Source of the DNA: Episyrphus balteatus
Taxonomy: Eukaryota; Arthropoda; Insecta; Diptera; Syrphidae
Reading direction: 5' to 3'
DNA length: 64,000 nt
Assembly: GCF_945859705.1 (NCBI RefSeq)
Contig: NC_079136.1
Span: 94,797,120 to 94,861,119 of the forward strand
Below the pieces are notes generated by a model. That model did not search any database and had not been told where the DNA came from. It saw nothing but the letters and a program-made list of their open reading frames with translations. A program made the position numbers and the translations under genes. This document shows, piece by piece, positions 44,029 through 55,317 of this stretch (position 1 is its first letter; the number at the start of each line of letters is the position of its first letter).

Positions 44029-44742
44029 GCACGACTGGGTCGCACGTACTTGCTCTTGTACTTACAGTATCCTTATCTTAAATATTTATTGGAAATTTAA
44101 GATTTTGTTTAGTGTCGAGAAAAAAAAAATAAAAAAAAAAATCAAAAGTTAAAAGTTTAAATTACAATTTTTTTTTTTCAAAAATGTTTAAAAATTTTTT
44201 TACATTTAATACTTCAAAGTGATGTCTGTAATTTTTTAATAAAATTGACTTATGCTTTGATGAAATATATGAACTTAAAAAATATGTCAATTTTTGAAAA
44301 ACGGCAACGCCATATTTCCGTTATCCGCATTTTTTGAGAAAAACTAAAAACGCAGGTTTATTAGAATCAATAAGTCTATTACGTATACCAAATTTAATCA
44401 AAATCGTTAGAGCCGTTTTCGAGAAAATTGCAATACCTCGAAAACGTTATATGGGAGATATGCGTTAAAAAGGAGATATTAAAAAAATAAAAAAAAATGG
44501 ACCTAGGAAATTACCCAAAAATCATCTGTACCAAGTTTCAAGCAAATCCATCCATCCGTTTAGGCCCTAGCTCGATGTACAGATGGACGCACAGACGCAC
44601 ATACGCACAGACACACAGACCGACGGACGGCATGACGAAAACTACTTTTTTGATCTTCTCCATCATCGTAATGTTGGTTTTGATTAAAACCTCAAATTTT
44701 TTTTTCTACACGAAACCAATACTTGCCCTATAGAGCAAGTAA
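44029..44742 (-). mobile_element. DINE-1/Helentron-like copy
   Basis: Minus orientation: the family 3' end GTGCGACCCAGTCGTGC lies at 44029 and the other end at about 44715-44742, with an ACAGACGCACATACGCACAG microsatellite between them. Confidence 0.55.
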
Positions 44743-44900
44743 AAATAATACCCTTAATACATTTGTTCTGTATTTTGCTTTTTTAATTAAAAATAAAAAA
44801 CCAAAATCTTTTGAAAATGTTTCATTTGAGGAAAAAAAACAACAACTTCCTAATTACAAGGTAGGTACAAGTTATATAAAAGTCTTTATAAAAATAAATT

Positions 44901-45790
44901 GCACGACTGGGGTCGCACGTACTTGCTCTTATGCTTAAAGTAACTATAATGTTAAAGCTTTTTATTCAAGAAATTTAAAATTTGATATTTTGAAGAAATT
45001 CCATAAGTATAGTATAAAAAAATTAAAACTGTTTTTATAATTAATTAAACTCCGTTTTAAATTATCTTAAATAAAAAAAACAAATATGCCATTTTATTTC
45101 TTGTATATTCATAAGAAAAGTTGGTATGCCATTTTGAAGAAATAATTAATTTACACATAAAAACTGAATTTCAAAATTTTTCATTGATCCGTTTTCAAAA
45201 AATTGATTTTTCAAAAAAAATTTTGAAATATTTTTAAAAAAACCAAAAATGTGTTTTTTGAAAATTTTCTAAAATTTTAATATTATCTTTACTTACACAC
45301 TTTTGTATAAAAATTTTCATTTAAATCGGGTTAATGTTGTACGAGATATTCAGAAACGAAAAAAACCGTTCTATGACAGGTACCGTTAATAACGGTACAA
45401 AAAATATTTTTTTTATTTAAAAAGTTGGCTATTATGTGTAGTACTACACACAAAAATTTTAATCAAAATCGTTAGAGCCGTTTTTGAAAAAAATTAACTT
45501 TTCTATTTCCGTTATATGGCAGGTACCGTTAGTTTTGGTCATAAAAAAAAAATTTCAATTTACCTTCTAGGGAATCACCAAAAACTGCTAACCACCAAGT
45601 TTGAAGAAAATCACTTCACTCGTTTAGGCTGCAGCTCCAGACAGACACACAGACAGACAGACAGACAGAATTGCCGGACCCACTTTTTTGGCATTCTCCA
45701 TCATCGTAATGTCAAGTAAAATTGTTATCTCGAGTTTGATTTTTTTTACGAATCCTAAACTTGCCCTATAGTACCTATATCGCAAGTAAA
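44901..45790 (-). mobile_element. DINE-1/Helentron-like copy
   Basis: Minus orientation from GCACGACTGGGGTCGCAC at 44901 to TACCTATATCGCAAGTA at about 45788, with a CAGACAGACAGACAGA microsatellite at 45640-45668 in the expected place. Confidence 0.6.
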
Positions 45791-47198
45791 AAAATATAAT
45801 AATCAATTGATAGATATGTGCTTGAACTGCATACGGGTATAATCGAAATGCCATTCTAAGAAACCGTGCCTTTAATTTATTTTTTGTTTCCTCTTATTTT
45901 CCTCACAAGTACATTAAAACATTTAATTGTGTCTTGTATAGATTAAAATTGTTTGAAAACCATGGGTTTCTAGTTTTGCGAAACCATAAATTCCCATACA
46001 ACCTATGGTTTAAGAACGTAAGTCCTTGTACATTTATCGCAGGTGAAAAAGACTCCTTCGTAAAGTAAAATGAAAATAAAAGGCACACATCGACTCATCA
46101 TAGTGAAATTCCTGCACAAAGTTTATTTCTTTAAAATCAAATGAAACATCTTTGTAAGGTGGTATTTTAAGAACTAAGTCGACTGCAATATAAAAATGTC
46201 TAACAAAACAGCGGGGATTACATAAAAGTTAACACACAAGAGACAAGACAGGTAGTTGTTTAATAATTCCAAAGACTTATCCGCTCAGGAGGTTTAAAAT
46301 GATTCCCTAGTAAAGGAAGACTATAACATTTAAATGGGGAAGATGAAAAACTTTCTTGGATAGTTGCAGATTTGATTTTGTTTTTTTTTCTTCGCTCACA
46401 AATATAATTGCAAAAATTTGATTTCAATAAATATCACTTAATGTGTTTAAAATGTTAAATTTTACAACTTCACTTGTGTTTGTTTTTTTTTTCCTATTTT
46501 GCGTTAACCTTGTTTACTTTTGCAATTTCAGTCAATTGATTCAATTGACAAGTTGTCTTTTCTTATGTTTTACATCAAAGTAATTCAGTTTTGGTCTTGT
46601 CTATCGATTCGATTCTCACCGAGCCACAAGGCATCAATGATCTAAAAAAAGTGTTTTTGTTTTGGTTTTACGTTTTATTCGTAAAAGAAATATACATAAT
46701 TTGAATAACGATGCTTAGATCTTTGCTTCAAACTTCGTTACTTGTATTGCTTTTACAGATAAAAAGACAGAATAATCTTTTATTCAAAATTCGATGTTGT
46801 TTTGTCATTATTTTTTTTCTAGATCTTTTTTATTTGTGATGTCTGTACAAATAGGTGAGTTAAAATTACCTAGAGATATCAATCAATTTCGTTTTAGGTA
46901 AACTTATTTCCAAGGCTTGCAAACCAAGAGGCCGTTGTACTTATAGTAACACTTCATATTTGAATGTTTTTTGGAAAAATTTATGAGTACACCCACACGA
47001 AAGTTCATAAATAAATAAATAAAATAAACGACATTATATCATTGAAAAAAAAAAAAAAATGTTACACATACGCCCTAGTGCACCACTTCGGTAAAAGTTT
47101 ACAAAGTTGCTGTAACAATTTCAGATTTCTATTGATTTTTAAAATCAATGTATCAAATGAACGAATATTTAACAAACTACTTCATCTATGTACATATA
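45791..47198. other. Interval, no feature seen
   Basis: No gene or repeat partner recognised. Several short frames are AT-driven. Confidence 0.3.
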
Positions 47199-47824
47199 CA
47201 GGGTGTCCCAAAATTAATGGATCAAACGAAATATGCTAATGGGCCAACTTTAGGGCTCTCAGAATTTGGTAACTTGTTCATCCCAAATCTTTACGGTTTT
47301 CGATTTAATGCAGTTTTTGTGAAATTTCGAAAAATCTCGACTTTGCAACAGTATTTTGCTTCCTCCGGTCATAATTGATTTTTGTTTTTTACAATTCTTT
47401 CACTAAAACATTGCCTAATAATTGACAACCATTTATTAATCAAAATATTTTTTATTTCAAACGCCATTTCGCTACAAATTAATTAACAGTTCCATGTTTT
47501 ATAAAAATTCAATTTCTTACTTTTATTTCAGAGCAACACAATGAAAAAAAATTGTTTGGCGTATGAAATAAAAAATATTTTAATTAATAAATGGTTGTCA
47601 ATTATTAGGCAGTGTTTTAGTGAAAGAATTGTAAAAAACAAAAATCAATTATGAGCGGAGGAAGCAAAATACTGTTGCAAAGTCGAGATTTTTCGAAATT
47701 TCACAAAAACTGCATTAAATCGAAAACCGTAAAGATTTAGGATGTACAAGTTACCAAATTATGAGAGCCCTAAAGTTGGCCCATCAGCATATTTCGTTTG
47801 ATCCATTAATTTTGGGTCACCCTG
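47199..47824. mobile_element. 626-bp long-hairpin MITE with TACAGGGTG ends
   Basis: CAGGGTGTCCCAAAATTAAT at the left and its inverse at the right (ATTAATTTTGGGTCACCCTG) are flanked by TA on both sides. The arms are about 270 bases, nearly identical (for example GCAACAGTATTTTGCTTCC and its inverse), around a spacer of about 65 bp. A related end, CAGGGTGTTTCAGGATTAAT, starts at 63055. Confidence 0.85.
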
Positions 47825-47840
47825 TATAAGCACTATAATT

Positions 47841-48790
47841 TTTACTTGCGATATAGGTACTATATCAAGTTATGCATTCGTACAAAAAAAAAAGTTGAGA
47901 TAACATTTTTCCATGACATTACGATGGTAGACAATGCCAAAAAAGTGGGTCCCGGAAGTCCGTCTGTCTGTCTGTCAGTCTGTCTGTCTGTATAAGGAGC
48001 TACAGCCTAAACGGATGGACCGATTAATGTCAAACTTGGCATGTAGCGTTATTTGGCGACTCTCCAGAGGGGTTTTTGGAACTAATTTTTTGGACCAAAA
48101 ATAACGGTACTTGTCATATACCGATTTTAGTAAAATTAAAATTTCTCGATAACGGCTCTAACGATTTTGTTTAAAAAAATCAACTGTTAGTTTCAAGCTA
48201 AGGTCTATCTTCCGATGGAAAAAATTTTTTTTGAAAATCATTATTAACGGTACCTGCCATAGAAGCGTTTTTTTTTCAAATCTTATTATCTCCGAAACTG
48301 CTTATTCGATTTCAACGAAACTTTTTGTGAAGAAGCATTTATATAATTTAAATATAAGCCAAAAATAAAATTTTGAAAAAAATAATTTTTGGATTTTTAA
48401 AAATTTTTCGAAAATTTTTTTTGAAAAATCAAATTTTCGAAAACGGGACATTGAATTTTTTTGAAATTTTATTTTTAGATGTTGATAAGTGATTTCTACA
48501 AAATGGCATACCAATTTTTTTTTTTAAACTTTTTTTCCAAAAAATTATTTATAAAAAATTAGTTTTTTTAAAAAACGGCTCTAACGATTTTGAAATTTTT
48601 TTTCCAAAAATACATGTTAATATATCAATCAAAACTGCATACTTGATTTGGAGGGCAATTTAATTTCAGATTTTAATATAATTTTTTTTAAAAACGAATT
48701 TTATTTTTTTTCCAAATTTCTATATAAAAAGTCTTAAACATTTAAGCAACTTGAACTCAAAGAGGAAGTTCGTGCGACCCAGTCGTGCAT
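47841..48790 (+). mobile_element. DINE-1/Helentron-like interspersed element
   Basis: Starts TACTTGCGATATAGGTACTA; after about 120 bases comes a GTCT/GTCA microsatellite (47961-47991), then GCCTAAACGGATGGACCGAT and a long AT-rich body. It ends in AACTTGAACTCAAAGAGG-type sequence and the hairpin-forming TGCGACCCAGTCGTGCA. A conserved 5' block, an internal GTCY tetranucleotide run and a 3' stem-loop are known features of DINE-1 (non-autonomous Helentron) elements of flies; the assignment is inference. Confidence 0.6.
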
Positions 48791-49480
48791 TTTTTTTAAA
48801 TATACTTACAAGCAAAAGTAAGGAGTCACCCTGTTGGCTTATTTTATGCATTTTATGCAATTGAAATGCACTAAAGTTTATAGAGTATTAGTTGCTTACA
48901 TTTTAAAATTTTTTCATAATATCTATAGAAGAATTAATTAATTAATTAAATTAATTTTTTCATTTAATGTTAAGAGAAATGTAAAGTATTAAAAGTTGAT
49001 TTTAAAATTCAGAAAACACCTTTTTGAATGGTTTCAACATCCAAATGAACTATGCTATTTGATTTCTTATATAACAACGAATTTTTGGAATATTTGTTTC
49101 GAAAATTGTTGAAACCGTTTTAAAAAAAAAAATAATTTCTTGTATCGTATAAAAATTTTCGAAATAAAAAAAAAAGAAATTTGTACGCCATTTGGAATAA
49201 ATTATTTTTACACATATTCAAACAAAATTTCAAGTTATTTCATTGATCCATTTTCGAAAAATTGATTTTTCAAAAAAAAGATTTTCAAATAGTTTTTAAA
49301 AAATACAAAATTATTTTTTTTTTTTTTATAATTAAGGTTACAAGGAATTCAGAAATCAAGAAAACGTTTTTATGGCTAAGAACTATAGTTCATTCTGATT
49401 TATCAGAATTGTAGACATTGTTTTGCTGGGTTTCACAAGGTGCAACTTAAACTTTTCAATTATTAAATTGTTATTTTTTT
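48791..49480. other. Interval between two DINE-1-like copies
   Basis: Contains AAAAATTTTCGAAA-type words like those inside the flanking elements; probably an older eroded copy. Confidence 0.3.
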
Positions 49481-50587
49481 TACTTGCGATATAGGTACTA
49501 TATATCAAGTTATGCATTCGTACAAAAAAAAAAAGTTGAGATAACATTTTTCCATGACATTACGATGGTAGACAATGCCAAAAAAGTGGGTCCCGGAAGT
49601 CCGTCTGTCTGTCTGTCTGTCAGTCTGTCTGTCAGTCTGTCAGTCTGTCAGTCTGTCAGTCTGTCAGTCTGTCAGTCTGTCAGTCTGTCAGTCTGTCAGT
49701 CTGTCAGTCTGTCAGTCTGTCTGTCAGTCTGTCTCTCTGTCTGTCTGTATAAGGAGCTACAGCCTAAACGGATGGACCGATTAATGTCAAACTTGGTATG
49801 TAGCGTTATTTGGCGACTCTCCAGAGGGGTTTTTGGAATTAATTTTTTTGGACCAAAAATAACGGTACTTGTCATATACCGATTTTAGTAAAATTGAAAT
49901 ATCTCGAAAACGGCTTCAACGATTTTGTTTAAAAAATTCAAATGTTAGTTTTAAGCTAAGGTCTATCTTTCAATGAAAAAATTTTTTTTTGAGAATCATT
50001 ATTAACGGTACCTGCCATAGAACCGTTTTTTCAAATCCGATTATCTCCGAAACCTCTTATTCGATTTCAACGAAACTTTTTGTTAAGAAGCATTTATATA
50101 ATTTAAATATAAGCCAAAAATCAAATTTTGAAAAAAATAATTTTTGGATTTTTAAAAAAATTTTGAAAATTTTTTTTTGAAAAATCAAATTTTCGAAAAC
50201 GGGACATTGAATTTTTTTGAAATTTTGTATTTAGATGTTGATCAGTGATTTCTACAAAATGGCATACCAGTTGTATTTTAAAACTTTTTTTCCAAAAAAT
50301 TATATATAAAAAATTAGTTTTTTAAAAAACGGCTCTAACGATTTTGAAAATTTTTTTTCTAAAAATGCATCTTAATATATCAATCAAAACTGCATACTTG
50401 TTTTGGGGGGCAATTTGATTTCAGATTTTATATTATTTTTTTAAAAAACGAATTTAATTTTTTTTTTTATTTTTTTTTCTGTACCCATATAGTAGGTACC
50501 TACATTTTCTAAATTTCTATATCAAAAGTCTTAAAAATTTAAGCAACTTGAACTCTAAGAGCAAGTTCGTGCGACCCAGTCGTGCAT
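49481..50587 (+). mobile_element. DINE-1/Helentron-like element with expanded microsatellite
   Basis: Direct copy of 47841-48790, highly similar from end to end (same start TACTTGCGATATAGGTACTA, same 3' hairpin TGCGACCCAGTCGTGCA). The microsatellite is expanded to about 147 bp, making this the longest copy. Confidence 0.65.
49602..49748 (+). repeat. GTCTGTCA microsatellite
   Basis: About 147 bp of GTCT and GTCA units, mostly alternating as an 8-bp repeat. Translations over it are low-complexity Ser/Val/Cys/Leu runs and not a gene. Confidence 0.9.
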
Positions 50588-51904
50588 TTTTTTAATTAAA
50601 TACCAATTTGCGAGTACATATTATTACTTTTTGATATGATTTCGACAAACTTGACAAGACTCTTTCGAAATTTTTATTTTTTTGACTCCAAAACACAATT
50701 CTTAAAAAATAAGCAATACTAATAAATAAATAAATACAAAAACAAATGCAAATTTAACCCTCAAACTTAAATTGCTTGGGTGAGATATTTAACTCTTTTT
50801 CATCTTGATTCTTAAACTAAGCACTTTAACCCAAAAGGACACTTTAAATTCTAAATAATATATATCATATACATATACACAAAGTTGAGCCATTTATGAA
50901 TATGACACAGTTTAATAATATCTCTTGAGACGAAAAATATCATTCAATCTATACATACACCAGATTTTTAACTTAACCTCAAAAAAACCAGTTGAATATT
51001 ATCATTAATTCTTTATCATTTATTTCCTTAAGAGGAATTTTGAATAAAAAAAAAATATAAAAGGTAATTTAAACAAGGAAAAGTACTCTCTTGCGTATTC
51101 TAATATTATACCTTTTAACCTGCAAAAAAAAAAAAAAACATGAAAATCCCTTTAGTTATCTCATTAACACATATCCAGGTTGTAATTAAAGAAGTATTTT
51201 AAATAAATGATTATGGTAACGTACCTATTATTACTATTATCTACACTTTAAACAATATCTAATTATAAAAAAAAAAAAATAACAAAACTTTAGAAAGAGG
51301 TAAAAACTTAAAATAAAAAGCACGATGGGGCACACTTTTTGCGTTCTTTTATAATCGTAAAATGGTTTTAATGGTTAGAAATATAAAAACAAATATTATT
51401 ATTGTTTAAGTTAAAATTACATATTTTAGTTTAAGGGATATGGACATTAATGCTTTCTCAATGATGTTAATGGGCATAGAAACTTATTTTTACGACAATT
51501 TTGGACCTCTGTGTTGGGACTAATTTAAGTATGGTTAAAATGTTTAAATTTTAGGATAGAAAGTTTTTGATGTTCATTTATACACGACACCGTTGCAATA
51601 ATTTATATGCACCTACAAGCAACAACCTACATATAATTAACAAGGATTTTAACTCCTATTTCGTCGTGTTTTTTTTTATATTTTTTTGTTTTTGGTAGTC
51701 AGTTTTTTTGTTGTACTTTTGTGTCATTAAAGCGCAAAAAAATATTAACTAGTCAACGATTTTGAATATTTTTCTAAAGATATAAAGATATCAAAAGGTT
51801 GTTATAGGTTGTCTCCGAAACGAGACCTCTTACCCTAAAAAAGGATTAAAACTTTCAAAACCGAAAGAGAATACACGGTTCAACTTGAGCTTTAGCAGGG
51901 TTAG
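50588..51904. other. Interval, no feature seen
   Basis: No gene, RNA or repeat partner recognised. Confidence 0.3.
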
Positions 51905-52056
51905 GCTAGGCGCACACATGCGATTTTGATTGCGCGATTATTCAGTCGCAAATTAGATGACAAGAATTTCAATGACTGTAGACACAATTTTCAAATTATT
52001 AATCGCGGGAAGCATGTGTGTTCACAGGCATTGAAATCCTTGTGATCCATTTTATA
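51905..52056 (+). mobile_element. Truncated relative of the 30246-31204 element
   Basis: Begins GGCTAGGCGCACACATGCGA after TTA and matches, inverted, the right part of that element (TTATTCAGTCGCAAATTAGA, ATTAATCGCGGGAAGCATG). The other end is missing. Confidence 0.65.
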
Positions 52057-52840
52057 GGCCAGAAATAGGCCGCATAAGAACTAACGGATTTCTGCATGGT
52101 TTTTTGCCAATATGACTTCCGTCTTAAATTAATCGGAAATTTTAAGATGAATATCTTCTAATTCTTTCTAATTCTTCTATTTATGATAATATGATAGTTA
52201 GGTTGGTAAGGTTATATGGGCTGACAGTTGATTTAGTTTCCTTCACTCTTAGATCAATTTAGATCCCTTGTAATACACTGAAACATTATAAAAAGTGAAA
52301 ACCTATGAATTCTGTGGTCGGTCGAGCCACTTGGAGGACTTGACAAAGTTCAATAGGCTGTTGCCTGGGAGTTCAGATACATAGTTCTTTTAATTCATTA
52401 AAGAAGTAATTTCTTAAAAAAAATTCCTAGTGCCTCATTTTCATCTTAAATTAAATGGATTTCCGCTTGTTTTTAAGTTTGGTCTTTTTCTCCTTGTAAA
52501 AGCGATCTGGCTTTTGTGTCTGATGTGTTCGTTAAGGAGATTTAACTTTGATGGACCCGGTTTCGTTGCTCGGCTTATTAGACAAGAATTCGTTCAAACA
52601 CTAGATATTGCTCCACGCCACACTTCTCCAGGAACTTCTGAAATTCTCAAGATACAGTCAAGAAATTCATCAGATCTATGAAAAGTCGATTAGAAGCTGT
52701 AATAATATGCAATAAATTGCATTTAAATGTTTAATGTACAGGCTACTCCTACTCAATTTCACTCACTGTTGTTTTTAGATTTTTCAGCATTTACGATTAG
52801 TTCCTAACGTCCCGAAGTTATTATTCTGGTTTAAGGCTTA
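52057..52840. other. Interval with debris of the CGGATTTCCGC family
   Basis: AACGGATTTCTGCATGGTTT at 52082 and AATGGATTTCCGCTTG at 52454 match the family seen at 29916. A frame at 52430-52681 (83 codons) has no recognised domain. Confidence 0.35.
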
Positions 52841-53135
52841 GGCCGTGTGTGAATTGCGTTAAATAGTTAACACCGTGTAAAATTTTTGACACTATTGAGG
52901 TGAACAAAAAATTCTCAGTTCTTAAAATTTTAATGGGTTCTGGTTAAATTAGGCTAAATTTTTTTTGCAGATGGTTTTGTTTTGGTTATTTTTTTATTAA
53001 AAAGGAGTTTCATAGCAGAATAGAGGCAGAGAAAAATATTAAACAATAAGCCATACAGCTATAATTTTTTTGTTCACCTCAATAGTGTCAAAAATTTTAC
53101 ACGGTGTTAACTAATTAACGCAATCACACACGGCC
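52841..53135. mobile_element. 295-bp PIF/Harbinger-like MITE
   Basis: GGCCGTGTGTGAATTGCGTT and its near-inverse ending CACACACGGCC are flanked by TTA on both sides (52838-52840 and 53136-53138). The arms are about 75 bases and include GTTAACACCGTGTAAAATTT and CACTATTGAGGTGAACAAAA. Confidence 0.85.
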
Positions 53136-55137
53136 TTAATTTTAAATTAATGAATCTAGACTGAATTTCTAACGACGCACCTTAATAGTAATTTGCATCT
53201 CAACTGCATAGAGAACATAATTATTTTCAAGAAGAGACTCCATCTAAATATTTTGATCAATATCGAAAAATGATTCATTCAAAAAAGAAAAATTAAAAAA
53301 AAAATGTATAAAAGCATGCATTTCTTAACAGGTCATCTTCTTAATAGTCAAAAACCCATCCTGCCCGCAGGTACAAATCATAAATATCATCTTTTGCTTC
53401 TAGCTCGCAAATATACGATAGCTTCAGAAACAACAAACAAATACGAAACATTGCCTCAAACAAAATATCAAAACATTTCCATACACATGAGGTAAAAGTG
53501 TTTCAAGTCTCAACCCACGGGAAACTTTAAACTTGTCCCATACGTTGTTTGTATGCCCAAAGTAACCCAAAACCTAGACCTTTCTTTTCTAAAAATTGAA
53601 TGTTACATCAAAATCATGTGAATTCTTAATCATTCATCGATATACATTTGTACATGTTTGTAAGTATATTGTATTATGTATATGCCGCTCACACAAAAAA
53701 GCTTATGAATGAAGAAAAATTGAAGAAATGCTAAAACAAAAGAAATTCCCATCAGACACGAGGCCTATCAAAGAGTGTCCTAAGTATACATCGAAAGAAA
53801 AATAAGGATTGTTATTGTTGAACTAATATGCTAATAAATAAAATGCCAATAGCAATTTATTTGGGTGTGAGAGAAGGTCCAAACCAATTTAACCAAAGAC
53901 TTGCGATGAATAAACCAATTCAATACTTTCATCATATCGACCAAACCACAACCCACTAACACCAGAATTGTAACAATCGCCAAAGGCTGAATGCTTTCTG
54001 TTGCGCGACCTTATTAAGTTTGCATTTTTAATGCTCCATGATTTATTCCTGATTTTTTTTTTTATTTTTTGATAAGGCATCCAGATAAAGAAATTAATGA
54101 TGTTGTTCTTAAGAGAATAGGATAAAACAAAACATTAAAGTTTTAAACACTGTGTAAAATTTAATTAAAAAAGCTTATTTTATTGGTAACTCAGTACAGA
54201 TACTGAGTTACCAATAAAATAGGCTTTTTTAAACTTTACTCAAACTATTTCGTGTAAGTTGATAGTTGAGAAATTCTTTTGGTAGGTTTGAAATATAATA
54301 TAACAATAAAACTGGTACCAATTAATTATTTATTTTATATAAACACTTTAAAATTGAGTTAAGTTTGGGTTTTCTCCTCTCTCTTACGAGTGACTTAACT
54401 TCACCCGGACATAACTGCATTTTTAAAAGTATAAAAAAAAAACAAATAATTTTTCAAAATTTGACAATTTCACTTAATTGTAGGTAGGTACATAGATAAG
54501 TTTGCAAAAAATTGATTAAATTCAAAATTAATTGTTAACAAATATTCCCCTTAAGAAGGTGGCAATCAAATTGACTATTTTTTTTTTCTAATTAAATTTG
54601 GCAGATACCTACAATGAAAAAAAATTTAAATTTGGTAGATACCTACAGTGAAAAAAAATTTAAAAAACTTAAAATTCGTTTTTCAAAGGGATAAAATATC
54701 GCATTAATGAGTTTAAACTTCAAAAATAATAAACAATTTGATTTCTTTAATGAAGATGCATTTTAGAGCGGTTTAAAAAAAAAAAAAAACAAATTTTCTA
54801 AAAATAATTTTTTGAAAAAATAAATTAAATAAATTTTAATTATTCCTATCTTCGTGACCTTTTTTAAAGAATTTAAATTCAATCCTAAGTGGGCTTGAGG
54901 TCTTGTTTAAATTTTTTTACCAATTACTATTCAACATCTATAATAATCAAACTTTCTAAAAAATTCAATGTCCAGTTATTAAACATATGATAAAAAAAAA
55001 AAATTTTATTTTTCTTTCGTTTTAAAATTAAGTTGATGTTGAATGAGTTATTTTATTTGGGAGATTATTCATAGAAAAATTTAATTTTTTTTAATCCATA
55101 AATTATTTTTTTCCAAATTTTATTTTTAATTTATGTA
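53136..55137. other. Interval with one perfect-looking hairpin
   Basis: Apart from the hairpin at 54167-54230, no feature is seen. AAATTTGGCAGATACCTACA repeats once in tandem at about 54594 and 54630. Confidence 0.35.
54167..54230. repeat. Hairpin, 30-base arms
   Basis: TATTTTATTGGTAACTCAGT and its inverse are separated by only CAGA; 29 of 30 positions pair. No T-run or gene context shows a role. Confidence 0.8.
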
Positions 55138-55204
55138 GGGGAAGTTGGGGTAAGACCACCTATGGGGCATGACTTTTTTTGTATTATGTTGTAAGAAAAA
55201 ATTT
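55138..55204 (+). mobile_element. Element end TAGGGGAAGTTGGGGTAAGA
   Basis: Starts with TAGGGGAAG, as does the long-hairpin element at 59150-61420. The rest differs and no partner end was found. Confidence 0.3.
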
Positions 55205-55317
55205 TTTTTTCGAAATCGCCAGCTTAACTGAAGCCACCTGTGCGAAAATATAAGACAATTTTCAACGATTTATCCTCTTCTGTGCCACGTAGTTCTATGT
55301 TATTATGTTCATTCTTT
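55205..55317 (+). repeat. SINE copy, left part (interrupted)
   Basis: Matches the body of the SINE at 57809-58140 (TCGCCAGCTTAACTGAAGCC, TGTGCCACGTAGTT). It is interrupted at 55318 by a 2.06-kb element and seems to resume at 57374 (TTTGTCTGTCTCTTTCTTGT). Confidence 0.65.

Noticed and set aside
49484..49888. 134-codon frame with runs of Ser-Val-Cys-Leu
   Set aside because: Low-complexity translation of the GTCTGTCA microsatellite within a DINE-1-like element.
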